Shown here: positions 32,801-38,941 of the stretch, in pieces
Layout of the letters: the number at the start of each line of letters is the position of its first letter
How positions within the stretch are numbered: the stretch's first letter is position 1
Assembly (NCBI GenBank): GCA_020026395.1
Contig: JAHHQM010000013.1
Coordinates: 1-42,952, forward strand
Source: Alistipes sp.
GTDB taxonomy: Bacteria; Bacteroidota; Bacteroidia; Bacteroidales; Rikenellaceae
Direction: 5' to 3'
DNA: 42,952 bases
The notes under the pieces: model-generated
What the model saw: only the letters and a program-made list of their open reading frames with translations
Told to the model about the DNA's origin: nothing
Database searches by the model: none
Translations under genes and position numbers: made by a program

Positions 32801-34603
32801 ATGGAAGAAGCAAAAAAAGTTGCCAACGAGCAGTTCGATTGGAACGCTTTCGAAAACGAGCTGGGGGTTTACAACGAGGCCTCTAAAGAAGAGATCACGG
32901 CCCAGTACGACAAAACTCTGTCGAACATTGCCGTAGGCGAAGTTGTAGAGGGTACCGTAACCTCGATCACCAAACGCGAGGTCATGGTGAACATCGGCTA
33001 TAAGAGCGAAGGTGTCATCTCGGTATCGGAGTTCCGCTACAACCCCGAACTGACCGTAGGCGATAAGGTAGAAGTTTATGTTGAATCGGCTGAGGGCAAG
33101 AACGGTCAGCTGGTTCTTTCGCACAAGAAAGCACGTCAGCTCAAGTCTTGGGATCGCGTTAACGAGGCTCTTGATAAGGACGAAATCATCAAGGGTTACA
33201 TCAAGTGCCGCACCAAGGGCGGTATGATCGTTGACGTATTCGGTATCGAGGCCTTCCTGCCCGGTTCGCAAATCGACGTTAAGCCGATCCGCGACTACGA
33301 TATCTACGTTGATAAGACCATGGAGTTCAAGGTTGTCAAGATCAACCAGGAGTTCCGCAACGTCGTTGTTTCGCACAAGGCTCTGATCGAGGCCGAGCTT
33401 GAGGCTCAGAAGCAGATCATCATGTCGAAACTCGAGAAGGGTCAGATCCTCGAGGGTACCGTTAAGAACATCACTTCTTACGGTGTATTCGTTGACCTGG
33501 GCGGCGTGGACGGTCTGATCCACATCACCGACCTGTCGTGGGGCCGTGTAAACCACCCCGACGAGATCGTAGAGCTCGACCAGAAGATCAAAGTCGTTAT
33601 CCTCGACTTCGACGATCAGAAGAAGCGTATCGCTTTGGGTCTGAAGCAGCTCACTCCTCATCCCTGGGAGGCTCTTGACGCTAACCTGAAAGTTGGTGAC
33701 AAGATCAAGGGTAAAGTTGTCGTTATGGCCGACTACGGTGCATTCGTAGAGATCGCCCCCGGTGTTGAGGGTCTGATCCACGTATCGGAGATGTCGTGGA
33801 GCCAGCACCTGCGCTCGGCTCAGGACTTCCTGAAGGTAGGCGACGAGGTTGAGGCCGTTATCCTGACGCTCGACCGCGAGGAGCGCAAGATGTCGCTGGG
33901 CATCAAGCAGCTTACGCCCGATCCCTGGGAGCACATCGAGGAGAAGTACCCCGTTGGTACGAAGTGCACCGCCAAGGTTCGCAACTTCACCAACTTCGGT
34001 ATCTTCGTTGAGATCGAAGAGGGTATCGACGGTCTGATCCACATCTCGGATTTGAGCTGGACGAAGAAGGTTAAGCACCCGGGTGAGTTCACTCAGGTAG
34101 GTGCCGACATCGACGTTCTGGTTCTGGAGATCGACAAGGAGAACCGTCGTCTGTCGCTGGGTCACAAGCAGCTCGAGGAGAACCCCTGGAACGAGTACGA
34201 GCAGCAGTATCCGATTGACAGCGTTCACGAGGGTACGATCACCGAGATCACCGACAAGGGTGCCGTTGTAGCTCTGGACGAGAACGTAGAGGGCTTCTGC
34301 ACTTCGCGTCAGCTGGTTAAGGAAGATGGTTCGACGCCCAAAGTAGGTGACAAGCTCGAGTTCAAGATCATCGAGTTCACCAAGGCTTCGAAGCGCATCA
34401 CCCTGTCGCACCTGCGTACGTACGAAGAGGCTCGCAAGGCTGAAGCTGCTGCCGAGAAGGCAGAGAAGCGTGCCGCTGCCGACGCAACCAAATCGACTGT
34501 GAAGAAGATCAACGCATCGGTTGAGAAGACCACGTTGGGCGACATCGCAGGTTTGGCCGAGCTGAAGAGCGCCATGGAGGCTGCCGCTAAGAAAGAGGAG
34601 TAA
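32801..34603 (+). CDS. rpsA: 30S ribosomal protein bS1
   Basis: mRNA-binding ribosomal protein needed to initiate translation on mRNAs with weak Shine-Dalgarno sequences, which is the rule in Bacteroidota. From the ATG at 32801 (an ATT/ATC-type start further upstream is unlikely) the protein has 600 residues. It holds six S1 OB-fold repeats, seen as recurring GVFVDLGGVDGLIH / GAFVEIAPGVEGLIH / GIFVEIEEGIDGLIH segments each followed by WxxxxxHP and KKRIALGLKQL-like strands. An Ala/Lys/Glu-rich tail follows. Codon use is strongly biased, as expected for a highly expressed gene. It has its own perfect promoter and a strong terminator. Confidence 0.97.
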   Translation: MEEAKKVANEQFDWNAFENELGVYNEASKEEITAQYDKTLSNIAVGEVVEGTVTSITKREVMVNIGYKSEGVISVSEFRYNPELTVGDKVEVYVESAEGKNGQLVLSHKKARQLKSWDRVNEALDKDEIIKGYIKCRTKGGMIVDVFGIEAFLPGSQIDVKPIRDYDIYVDKTMEFKVVKINQEFRNVVVSHKALIEAELEAQKQIIMSKLEKGQILEGTVKNITSYGVFVDLGGVDGLIHITDLSWGRVNHPDEIVELDQKIKVVILDFDDQKKRIALGLKQLTPHPWEALDANLKVGDKIKGKVVVMADYGAFVEIAPGVEGLIHVSEMSWSQHLRSAQDFLKVGDEVEAVILTLDREERKMSLGIKQLTPDPWEHIEEKYPVGTKCTAKVRNFTNFGIFVEIEEGIDGLIHISDLSWTKKVKHPGEFTQVGADIDVLVLEIDKENRRLSLGHKQLEENPWNEYEQQYPIDSVHEGTITEITDKGAVVALDENVEGFCTSRQLVKEDGSTPKVGDKLEFKIIEFTKASKRITLSHLRTYEEARKAEAAAEKAEKRAAADATKSTVKKINASVEKTTLGDIAGLAELKSAMEAAAKKEE

Positions 34604-34632
34604 TCTTAAGGACTCTGAACTCTTAAATATCC

Positions 34633-34666
34633 GGGAGGAATCGCAATGCGGTTCCTCCCTTTTTTT
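34633..34666 (+). terminator. rpsA intrinsic terminator
   Basis: GGGAGGAA (34633-34640) pairs with TTCCTCCC (34652-34659), with an inner CGC/GCG helix closing a 3-nt loop, and a run of seven to eight T. It lies 30 nt past the rpsA stop. Confidence 0.9.
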
Positions 34667-35330
34667 GTGCTTTTTTTGAGGGGAGGAAGTGCGGGTTTGG
34701 GTGCGGTGTAAGGTGTTGGCTCGCCGACTGATGGGGTGCGGGGTGTTTTCGGGCGTGGGGCGTGTTCGGGGGCGTGGTTGGCTTGTCGGCTGCTGAGGGG
34801 TGTGGCGTTTGTTGGAGGAGGACGTTTTCGGGGGGGGCGTGGTGTGTTTCGTTCGGCTTGGTGGACGATATTTTGTCGGAGGTATGGGGTCGGGTGATTC
34901 TTCTTTGGACGGGGCAGTGTCGGCCTGTCGGGTGATGGTTGCTGATGGTGTTTTATCGGGGCGGTCGCTAATCTTCGTGTCGTAAAGATTAAAGGAGTGT
35001 TTCTGAATAATGCGGCACCGTGCCCATTCGTGTGTTCTTCCGTGTGTGCCTCCGTATGCATCCGTGGTTGCTCAAGGTCGTTTTTCGTTTTCCCGTTGTC
35101 CTCCATCGCTCCCCATCGTCTCCACGACAAATCCTTCCTCCTTTTCCTCCTTTGTGATGCCCCTGCATCTTTGCGACCTCCTTTCGCCTCGACCTCCGTC
35201 CGCTCCATCCCGCCTTTTCACCTTTCCGCTTTCCCTCCTTCCCTCCTTCCCTCCTTTCCTCCTTCCCTCCTTTTTCCGGTCGCCTGTCCCCATTGCCCCG
35301 ATCCGCTCCATAGACCTTTTCCCGCCGAAA
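34667..35330. other. Gene-free block of strongly skewed composition (G/T-rich then C/T-rich)
   Basis: No credible gene. From the rpsA terminator to about 34,990 the plus strand is rich in G and T and poor in A and C (34681-34740 has 31 G against 8 C and 7 A). From about 35,000 to 35,330 it switches to C and T with few A or G. Open frames here translate to low-complexity Arg/Pro/Ser/Gly strings and look accidental. The C-rich, G-poor half has the composition expected of a Rho utilisation region. Confidence 0.6.
35229..35277 (+). repeat. 49-nt pure pyrimidine tract with an 8-nt tandem repeat
   Basis: Every base from 35229 to 35277 is C or T. Within it the octamer CCTTCCCT repeats about five times with one variant unit. 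Such mirror-like homopyrimidine tracts can form triplex DNA and are prone to slippage. No gene overlaps it. Confidence 0.75.
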
Positions 35331-35414
35331 AACGGGCAGATTGTGATCGGAAAGCGAATATCTATCTATTTTGAGGGCACTTTATCGCCTCTGAAAATCA
35401 GTGCGTTGAAAAAG

Positions 35415-35448
35415 TTATAAACAAAATTGTTGATAACTCTGTTGATAA
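35415..35448. other. Cluster of three DnaA-box-like 9-mers
   Basis: TTATAAACA at 35415-35423 and two exact TGTTGATAA (reverse complement TTATCAACA) at 35428-35436 and 35440-35448, the last two starting 12 bp apart. They are followed by a run of eight G (35452-35459). The two TTATCAACA copies differ from the TTATCCACA consensus by one base. The surrounding 60 bp is locally AT-rich within G/C-rich DNA. This could be a DnaA-binding site; an origin call is not supported by gene orientation. Confidence 0.4.
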
Positions 35449-35459
35449 GCAGGGGGGGG

Positions 35460-35659
35460 TTATGAACATCTTCCCGTAAAGGGGAAAGTGGGGAGCGCAT
35501 TCCTATCAGGGCGTTCCTCGGGGTTGCTTCGTGGGGAAGAGGCTTTGGGGAAGGGGTGGGGTTTTGCTTGGCGGGGGTGTCCGAAAACATTTCCCCAAAT
35601 CCGTGTCCGAGTATAAGACGCGCGGCGAAAAAGAGGAATAAAAGAGAAAAAATGCCTCG
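35460..35659. other. Gene-free G-rich stretch before the SRP RNA promoter
   Basis: G/T-rich plus strand with many GGGG runs (for example 35540-35580). No convincing open frame, RNA fold or promoter until the SRP RNA promoter begins at 35663. Confidence 0.5.
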
Positions 35660-35681
35660 AATTTTGGATTGATCCAAAATT
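35660..35681. promoter_or_regulatory. Perfect inverted repeat over the SRP RNA -33 box
   Basis: AATTTTGGAT (35660-35669) and ATCCAAAATT (35672-35681), separated by TG, form a 10-bp perfect dyad. The TTTG of the -33 element (35663-35666) lies inside the left arm. The form suits a dimeric repressor or activator site; no such regulator is encoded nearby. Confidence 0.45.
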
Positions 35682-35693
35682 TTACTACTTTTG
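35663..35693 (+). promoter_or_regulatory. SRP RNA promoter
   Basis: TTTG at 35663-35666, exactly 19 nt spacing, TACTTTTG at 35686-35693. The predicted start, about 35699-35700, coincides with the 5' base of the SRP RNA closing helix. Confidence 0.85.
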
Positions 35694-35699
35694 TACCCG

Positions 35700-35797
35700 C
35701 GAGTGAGTCTTATACGACCAGCTCCTGCAGAATCCCCCAGGTGAGGAATCAAGCAAGGGTATGCGGTTGTAGCGGTGCGATATAAGGAGCTCACTCG
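35700..35797 (+). ncRNA. ffs: Signal recognition particle 4.5S RNA
   Basis: A roughly 98-nt hairpin RNA that binds Ffh and FtsY for cotranslational protein targeting. The outer helix pairs CGAGTGAG (35700-35707) with CTCACTCG (35790-35797). The apical domain, CAGGTGAGGAATCAAGCAAG at 35738-35757, aligns with the E. coli core CAGGTCCGGAAGGAAGCAG: GGAA tetraloop at 35745-35748, flanked by the conserved CAGGT and AAGCA bulge bases, with the closing pair changed from CC/GG to GA/TC. A seven-T run (35798-35804) follows, so the RNA carries its own terminator. A perfect promoter precedes it. Confidence 0.93.
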
Positions 35798-35846
35798 TTT
35801 TTTTACTTTTTTTTCGAGAGGGTGTTGGATTTTCCAAAAAAAGCAT

Positions 35847-35854
35847 TACCTTTG
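35847..35854 (+). promoter_or_regulatory. tRNA-Val promoter -7 element
   Basis: TACCTTTG, 20 nt before the mature tRNA 5' end. The position for a -33 box (35824-35827) reads GTTG, one base off TTTG. Confidence 0.65.
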
Positions 35855-35874
35855 CACCACTTGAAATCCAAAAA

Positions 35875-35949
35875 GGGAGCTTAGCTCAGCTGGTTCAGAG
35901 CATCTGCCTTACAAGCAGAGGGTCGGGGGTTCGAATCCCTCAGCTCCCA
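35875..35949 (+). tRNA. tRNA-Val (anticodon TAC)
   Basis: 75-nt cloverleaf. Acceptor stem GGGAGCT (35875-35881) with AGCTCCC (35942-35948), discriminator A. D arm TAGCTCAGCTGGTTCAGAGC, anticodon loop CTTACAA with anticodon TAC, and T arm with GGTTCGAATCC. CCA is not encoded. It has its own promoter and terminator. Confidence 0.96.
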
Positions 35950-35953
35950 CTCC

Positions 35954-35987
35954 AAGACGATCTACTTCGGTAGGTCGTCTTTTTTTG
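35954..35987 (+). terminator. tRNA-Val intrinsic terminator
   Basis: 12-bp stem with a TTCG tetraloop (35966-35969) between AAGACGATCTAC and GTAGGTCGTCTT, followed by a T run. Confidence 0.9.
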
Positions 35988-36291
35988 TTTGGTGCGATCT
36001 CGCTGGGGCGGGCGGATGGATATTAGTCGGTCGTCATGTGAATGGTTCTCGCGCGACTGCGGATGGTGGGGCGGAGTTTGGCGTGGATTGCTTGCGGGGC
36101 GCGTTCTGCGGCTTCGGGCGATGCGGAATATAAAACGGGCAGGCGGTCGGTTTGCTCGGAAAAATCAGAAATAAATAACGAACGGGAAGGTGCTCTTCGG
36201 AAATAGGGTATCGGGCAGGGGGTGCGCGGATGAAAAACTGTGGCGGACGGATTCGGGCGAAGGCTGTGGAGATAGGGAAAGTGACTAAAAC
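35988..36291. other. Gene-free spacer between tRNA-Val and tRNA-Gly
   Basis: No gene seen. Just after the tRNA-Val terminator the plus strand is G/T-rich (to about 36,120); it then becomes G/A-rich up to the minus-strand tRNA-Gly terminator. On the minus strand, the sequence that follows tRNA-Gly is therefore C/T-rich and G-poor. Confidence 0.5.
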
Positions 36292-36323
36292 AAAAAAGCC
36301 GATAATCATTTGATTATCGGCTT
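36292..36323 (-). terminator. tRNA-Gly intrinsic terminator
   Basis: Perfect 13-bp stem (36296-36308 with 36311-36323) around a 2-nt centre. On the minus strand it runs into a T tract (complement of the A run at 36292-36297). It begins 11 nt past the tRNA 3' end. Confidence 0.88.
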
Positions 36324-36333
36324 CGCTCTTATG

Positions 36334-36406
36334 AGCGGAAAACGAGACTCGAACTCGCGACCCCAACCTTGGCAAGGTTGTGCTCTACCAACTGAGCTAT
36401 TTCCGC
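36334..36406 (-). tRNA. tRNA-Gly (anticodon GCC)
   Basis: 73-nt cloverleaf read on the minus strand. Acceptor GCGGAAA with TTTCCGC, discriminator T (U73, as is common for bacterial tRNA-Gly), D arm TAGCTCAGTTGGTAGAGC, anticodon loop TTGCCAA with anticodon GCC, and T arm with GAGTTCGAGTCTC. CCA is not encoded. It converges on tRNA-Val. Confidence 0.96.
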
Positions 36407-36443
36407 AGAATTGGGGTAATCACTTTCCCTGTGATTGCGAGTG

Positions 36444-36475
36444 CAAAGATAAGGCAAAAAACTTCTCGCTCCAAA
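36444..36475 (-). promoter_or_regulatory. tRNA-Gly promoter
   Basis: Minus-strand TATCTTTG (36444-36451) with an upstream TTTG (36472-36475), spacing 20 nt. The -7 element lies 38 nt before the tRNA 5' end, so a short 5' leader must be trimmed. Confidence 0.75.
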
Positions 36476-36589
36476 TTTTTCCCTTCATTTTTCTAAACTT
36501 TTTTGCGAAAATCTCGGGAACCCCCGCTTTAAACCCTTCCAGCCTGCATTTTGGGTGGGTGTATACGGTTCGGCACGGTTCTCTTTCGT

Positions 36590-36962
36590 CCGATTTGGGG
36601 CGGCGGGAACGAAAAAAGAGCGCGGAACGGGTGCGGGGGCTTGGAACGGGTGGATGGAGTAGGGGCACTGGGAGATCGGGAAATGCAGCGGAAGATGCCG
36701 AGATGCGCACGGGAAAGTCGGGTAAGGGCAGTTTTTCGGGGAAATGGGGTAGTTGGAAGTGCGGAGGGTAGAGAAGGGCTGTGCAGGGAAAGGGAGGCGA
36801 GAAGAAAGCGTATGGAAAAGCAAGTCGTAAAACAAAAGCGCAACGAAGAGCAGACCCCGTCCCCGACACAAAACCTCCGTCCAAAACCTTCGCCCCCAAA
36901 ACCGATGTCCCAAAACCGCCTCCTCCCCAAAAGCCTCCTTCTCCGCCTCCAAACCCCCGCCC
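36590..36962. other. Gene-free block of skewed composition downstream of the MATE gene
   Basis: No credible gene. On the plus strand 36,590-36,820 is A/G-rich and about 36,830-36,960 is A/C-rich; 36841-36960 contains only 14 G in 120 bases. Read in the direction of the MATE gene (minus) the order is G/T-rich then C/T-rich, the same order seen after rpsA. I see no sequence repeat between the two blocks by eye. Confidence 0.55.
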
Positions 36963-36995
36963 ACAAAAAAACGGGAAGCCCGAAAGCTTCCCGTT
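36963..36995 (-). terminator. MATE gene intrinsic terminator
   Basis: Perfect 10-bp stem AACGGGAAGC (36970-36979) with GCTTCCCGTT (36986-36995), 6-nt loop, and a T run on the minus strand from 36964-36970. It lies 35 nt past the MATE stop. Confidence 0.88.
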
Positions 36996-37030
36996 CCTTA
37001 TAATCGATCGGGCAGTCCCGCCCGAACCGT

Positions 37031-38353
37031 TTAGATCTTTACGTTGCGCCAGTTGCCGTATTTGAGGTAGAGTAACGAGGCGGTCAAAAGCAGACAGTAA
37101 TACATCACCTCGCACGTGAAACTTGCGGCAACCGACCACTTCAGAATGCCGGTGAAGACGATGATCCAAAGGATGTAGGCCAGCTGACACGGCATCATGA
37201 TCCAGAAGGCGGCGCGGGCGCTTCCCGTACCCGAAATACCGCTGAATTGCACGTTCGAGGCGGCGCAGATGATCAGTGCGATGCCGATCACGTGAAGCGA
37301 CGGCACCGAATCGGCCACCAGCTGCGGATCGTGCGTGTAGATGTGGAGCATCATCTCGGGAATCCAGTACATCAGACCGCAGAAGAAAATACCCGTTATG
37401 ACACTCATCAGCGTCACGCGGTTGATGACCGTGCGCACCTTGTCGACGGCACCCGCACCGATCGTGTTGCTCACCAGCGTGTTCACGGTGGTCTGGAACG
37501 AGTTGATCGGGATCAGCGCCAGGATGTAGATGCTCCGACAAATATTGGCGATGGCCAGTTCACGCTGTCCGAGGTGCTCGATGGCAAGGAAGAAGACAAA
37601 CCACGTCGCAAACGGCACGAACTGCTGCAACATCAGGAACGACGATACGCCGAGGATCGAACGGATCAGCGAGCGGTCGATCTTGAGGCTGAAACGGATG
37701 TTGTAGTGCTCGGTTCCGATGTTCCGCTTGGTGTAGATGATGAAGTAGACGAGCGATACGGCCTCGGCGATGACCGACGCGAGGGCGGCACCCTCCAGAC
37801 CCATCTTCGGGAATCCCAATTCGCCGAAGATCAACACCCAGTCGAGGAAGATATTGACGACGGCCATGACGATGGCGTTGTAGGTCAAAACCTTCGTGCG
37901 GGTGATCGACACGTAGAAGGCGCGATACATGGCGTTGATGAACGAGAAGAGGAAACCCCACGCACGCCACTGATAGAAGATGACGGCGGCGTCGATGATT
38001 TTCTCCGAGCTGAGCATCATGCCGAGCATGGGGCGTGCGGTGGTGAACGTGGCGGCCAGAAGCAGGATGGCGATCAAAAGGATGAACAGCGAACCCTGGG
38101 TAAGGATCGGGCCGATTTCGCGGTGATTGCCTTCGCCGTTGCGGCGAGCCATAAGGATTTGCGCACCGACACTGAAGCCGAATGCCAGAATGAAGAAGCA
38201 GTAGTAGTAAATACCGCCGATGGCCGATGCACCCAGCTCAACTTCGCCGACGTGACCCAGAAAAGCGGTATCGGTGACGTTGATGATGTTCTGCGCGAGC
38301 AGTCCGAGGATGATCGGATAGCTGACTTTGAGTATCTTTTTCTTGTTGTACAT
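37031..38353 (-). CDS. MATE family efflux transporter
   Basis: The 440-residue inner-membrane protein has about 12 hydrophobic segments in two related halves (repeat starts near residues 10 and 235), typical of MATE Na+/H+-coupled exporters. The N-terminal PIILGLLAQNIINVTDTAFLGHVGEVELGASAIGG matches the family start (shown only to locate residues 15-49), with Asp31 in the usual cation-linked helix-1 position. Substrate cannot be told; drugs, dyes or metabolites are possible. A minus-strand TAATTTTG (38421-38428) is a plausible -7 element. The leader contains a 6-bp GC-rich hairpin (38376-38381 with 38388-38393) without a T tract. Confidence 0.92.
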   Translation of the reverse strand: MYNKKKILKVSYPIILGLLAQNIINVTDTAFLGHVGEVELGASAIGGIYYYCFFILAFGFSVGAQILMARRNGEGNHREIGPILTQGSLFILLIAILLLAATFTTARPMLGMMLSSEKIIDAAVIFYQWRAWGFLFSFINAMYRAFYVSITRTKVLTYNAIVMAVVNIFLDWVLIFGELGFPKMGLEGAALASVIAEAVSLVYFIIYTKRNIGTEHYNIRFSLKIDRSLIRSILGVSSFLMLQQFVPFATWFVFFLAIEHLGQRELAIANICRSIYILALIPINSFQTTVNTLVSNTIGAGAVDKVRTVINRVTLMSVITGIFFCGLMYWIPEMMLHIYTHDPQLVADSVPSLHVIGIALIICAASNVQFSGISGTGSARAAFWIMMPCQLAYILWIIVFTGILKWSVAASFTCEVMYYCLLLTASLLYLKYGNWRNVKI

Positions 38354-38420
38354 ATAAGGTAAATGTCGAATTTTCGGGAGCGGAACAGCTCCCCGGAAGG
38401 TCGTATTTGCTACGAGGCTG

Positions 38421-38428
38421 CAAAATTA
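38421..38428 (-). promoter_or_regulatory. Putative MATE promoter -7 element
   Basis: Minus-strand TAATTTTG fits TAnnTTTG, 68-75 nt upstream of the MATE start. No -33 TTTG lies at 18-20 nt. Confidence 0.45.
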
Positions 38429-38695
38429 GAAATAATTCTCCAGATTTACGAAAAGGGGCAAAAAAAGTGTATTGCGGGGTGTTATTTAATATTTGGAAAA
38501 ACAGGGTCGGTTTGTTGGAAATTTTATGTTTTTGATGGGCGTTCTTAAAACCGATAAAAAACCGTCGCTGAAGAGCGTCTGGATCGGTTTTTTCGGATAC
38601 GGATTAAAAATATAAAATGCTGAAAAATAAAGTATTGAATAATTCCGGAAAACCGGACTTGAATTTCGGGTCGGGGGAAAAATAAATAGAAAAAA
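38429..38695. other. AT-rich divergent spacer with an orphan hairpin
   Basis: No gene is supported. The only notable structure is a hairpin at 38547-38591: outer arms AAAACCGAT and ATCGGTTTT, an inner CGCT-GAAG-AGCG helix at 38566-38577, and a T run to 38593. There is no plus-strand gene ahead of it, so it may end a small untranslated RNA or be a remnant. Confidence 0.4.
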
Positions 38696-38727
38696 TTTGT
38701 TTTTTTTGTAGAAAATGTGTTCCTTTG
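38696..38727 (+). promoter_or_regulatory. Putative promoter of the small peptide and fimbrillin genes
   Basis: TTTG at 38696-38699, 20-nt spacer, TTCCTTTG at 38720-38727 (one mismatch to TAnnTTTG). It would give a leader of about 50 nt before the ATG at 38781. Confidence 0.55.
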
Positions 38728-38780
38728 CTCCGCTATTCAGTTTTATTGAGACAATTAATAATTCCTAAAAATATTACAAA

Positions 38781-38921
38781 ATGAAAGCTTTGAACACTTT
38801 TAATCAAGATTATGTCGCTCCGTCGATTGATGTCTGCGAAGTTGCCGTGGAGGAGGGATTCACAATTTCACCTGTGATTGAGAATACCACCTGGGAGGAA
38901 ACTGAAGAAGAATTTTATTAA
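38781..38921 (+). CDS. 46-residue acidic peptide upstream of a fimbrillin-like gene
   Basis: An ATG at 38781 opens a 46-codon frame ending in TAA. The peptide (MKALNTFNQDYVAPSIDVCE at its start, ending ETEEEFY) has no signal peptide or membrane segment. It has one Cys at residue 19 and 14 Glu/Asp, mostly in the second half. The Y-x-A-P-S-I-D-V plus EEGF-x-I-S pattern resembles very short proteins I recall next to surface lipoprotein genes in Bacteroidales; their function is not known to me. A promoter-like sequence lies 54 nt upstream, and the fimbrillin-like gene starts 20 nt downstream, behind an AAAAGGA ribosome-binding site at 38924-38930. These two facts support a real two-gene operon. 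Confidence 0.65.
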   Translation: MKALNTFNQDYVAPSIDVCEVAVEEGFTISPVIENTTWEETEEEFY

Positions 38922-38941
38922 TCAAAAGGACGGTAGCGCAA

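Noticed and set aside
34606..35420. Several open frames of 60-200 codons in the rpsA downstream region
   Set aside because: Products are low-complexity Arg/Pro/Ser/Phe strings caused by skewed base composition; no start signals or family motifs.
36420..37541. Minus-strand open frames of 140-370 codons in the MATE downstream block
   Set aside because: Overlap the MATE gene out of frame or consist of compositionally biased sequence after the terminator.
38363..38548. 61-codon plus-strand open frame in the MATE promoter region
   Set aside because: It covers the MATE leader and promoter, has no ribosome-binding site or recognisable sequence.
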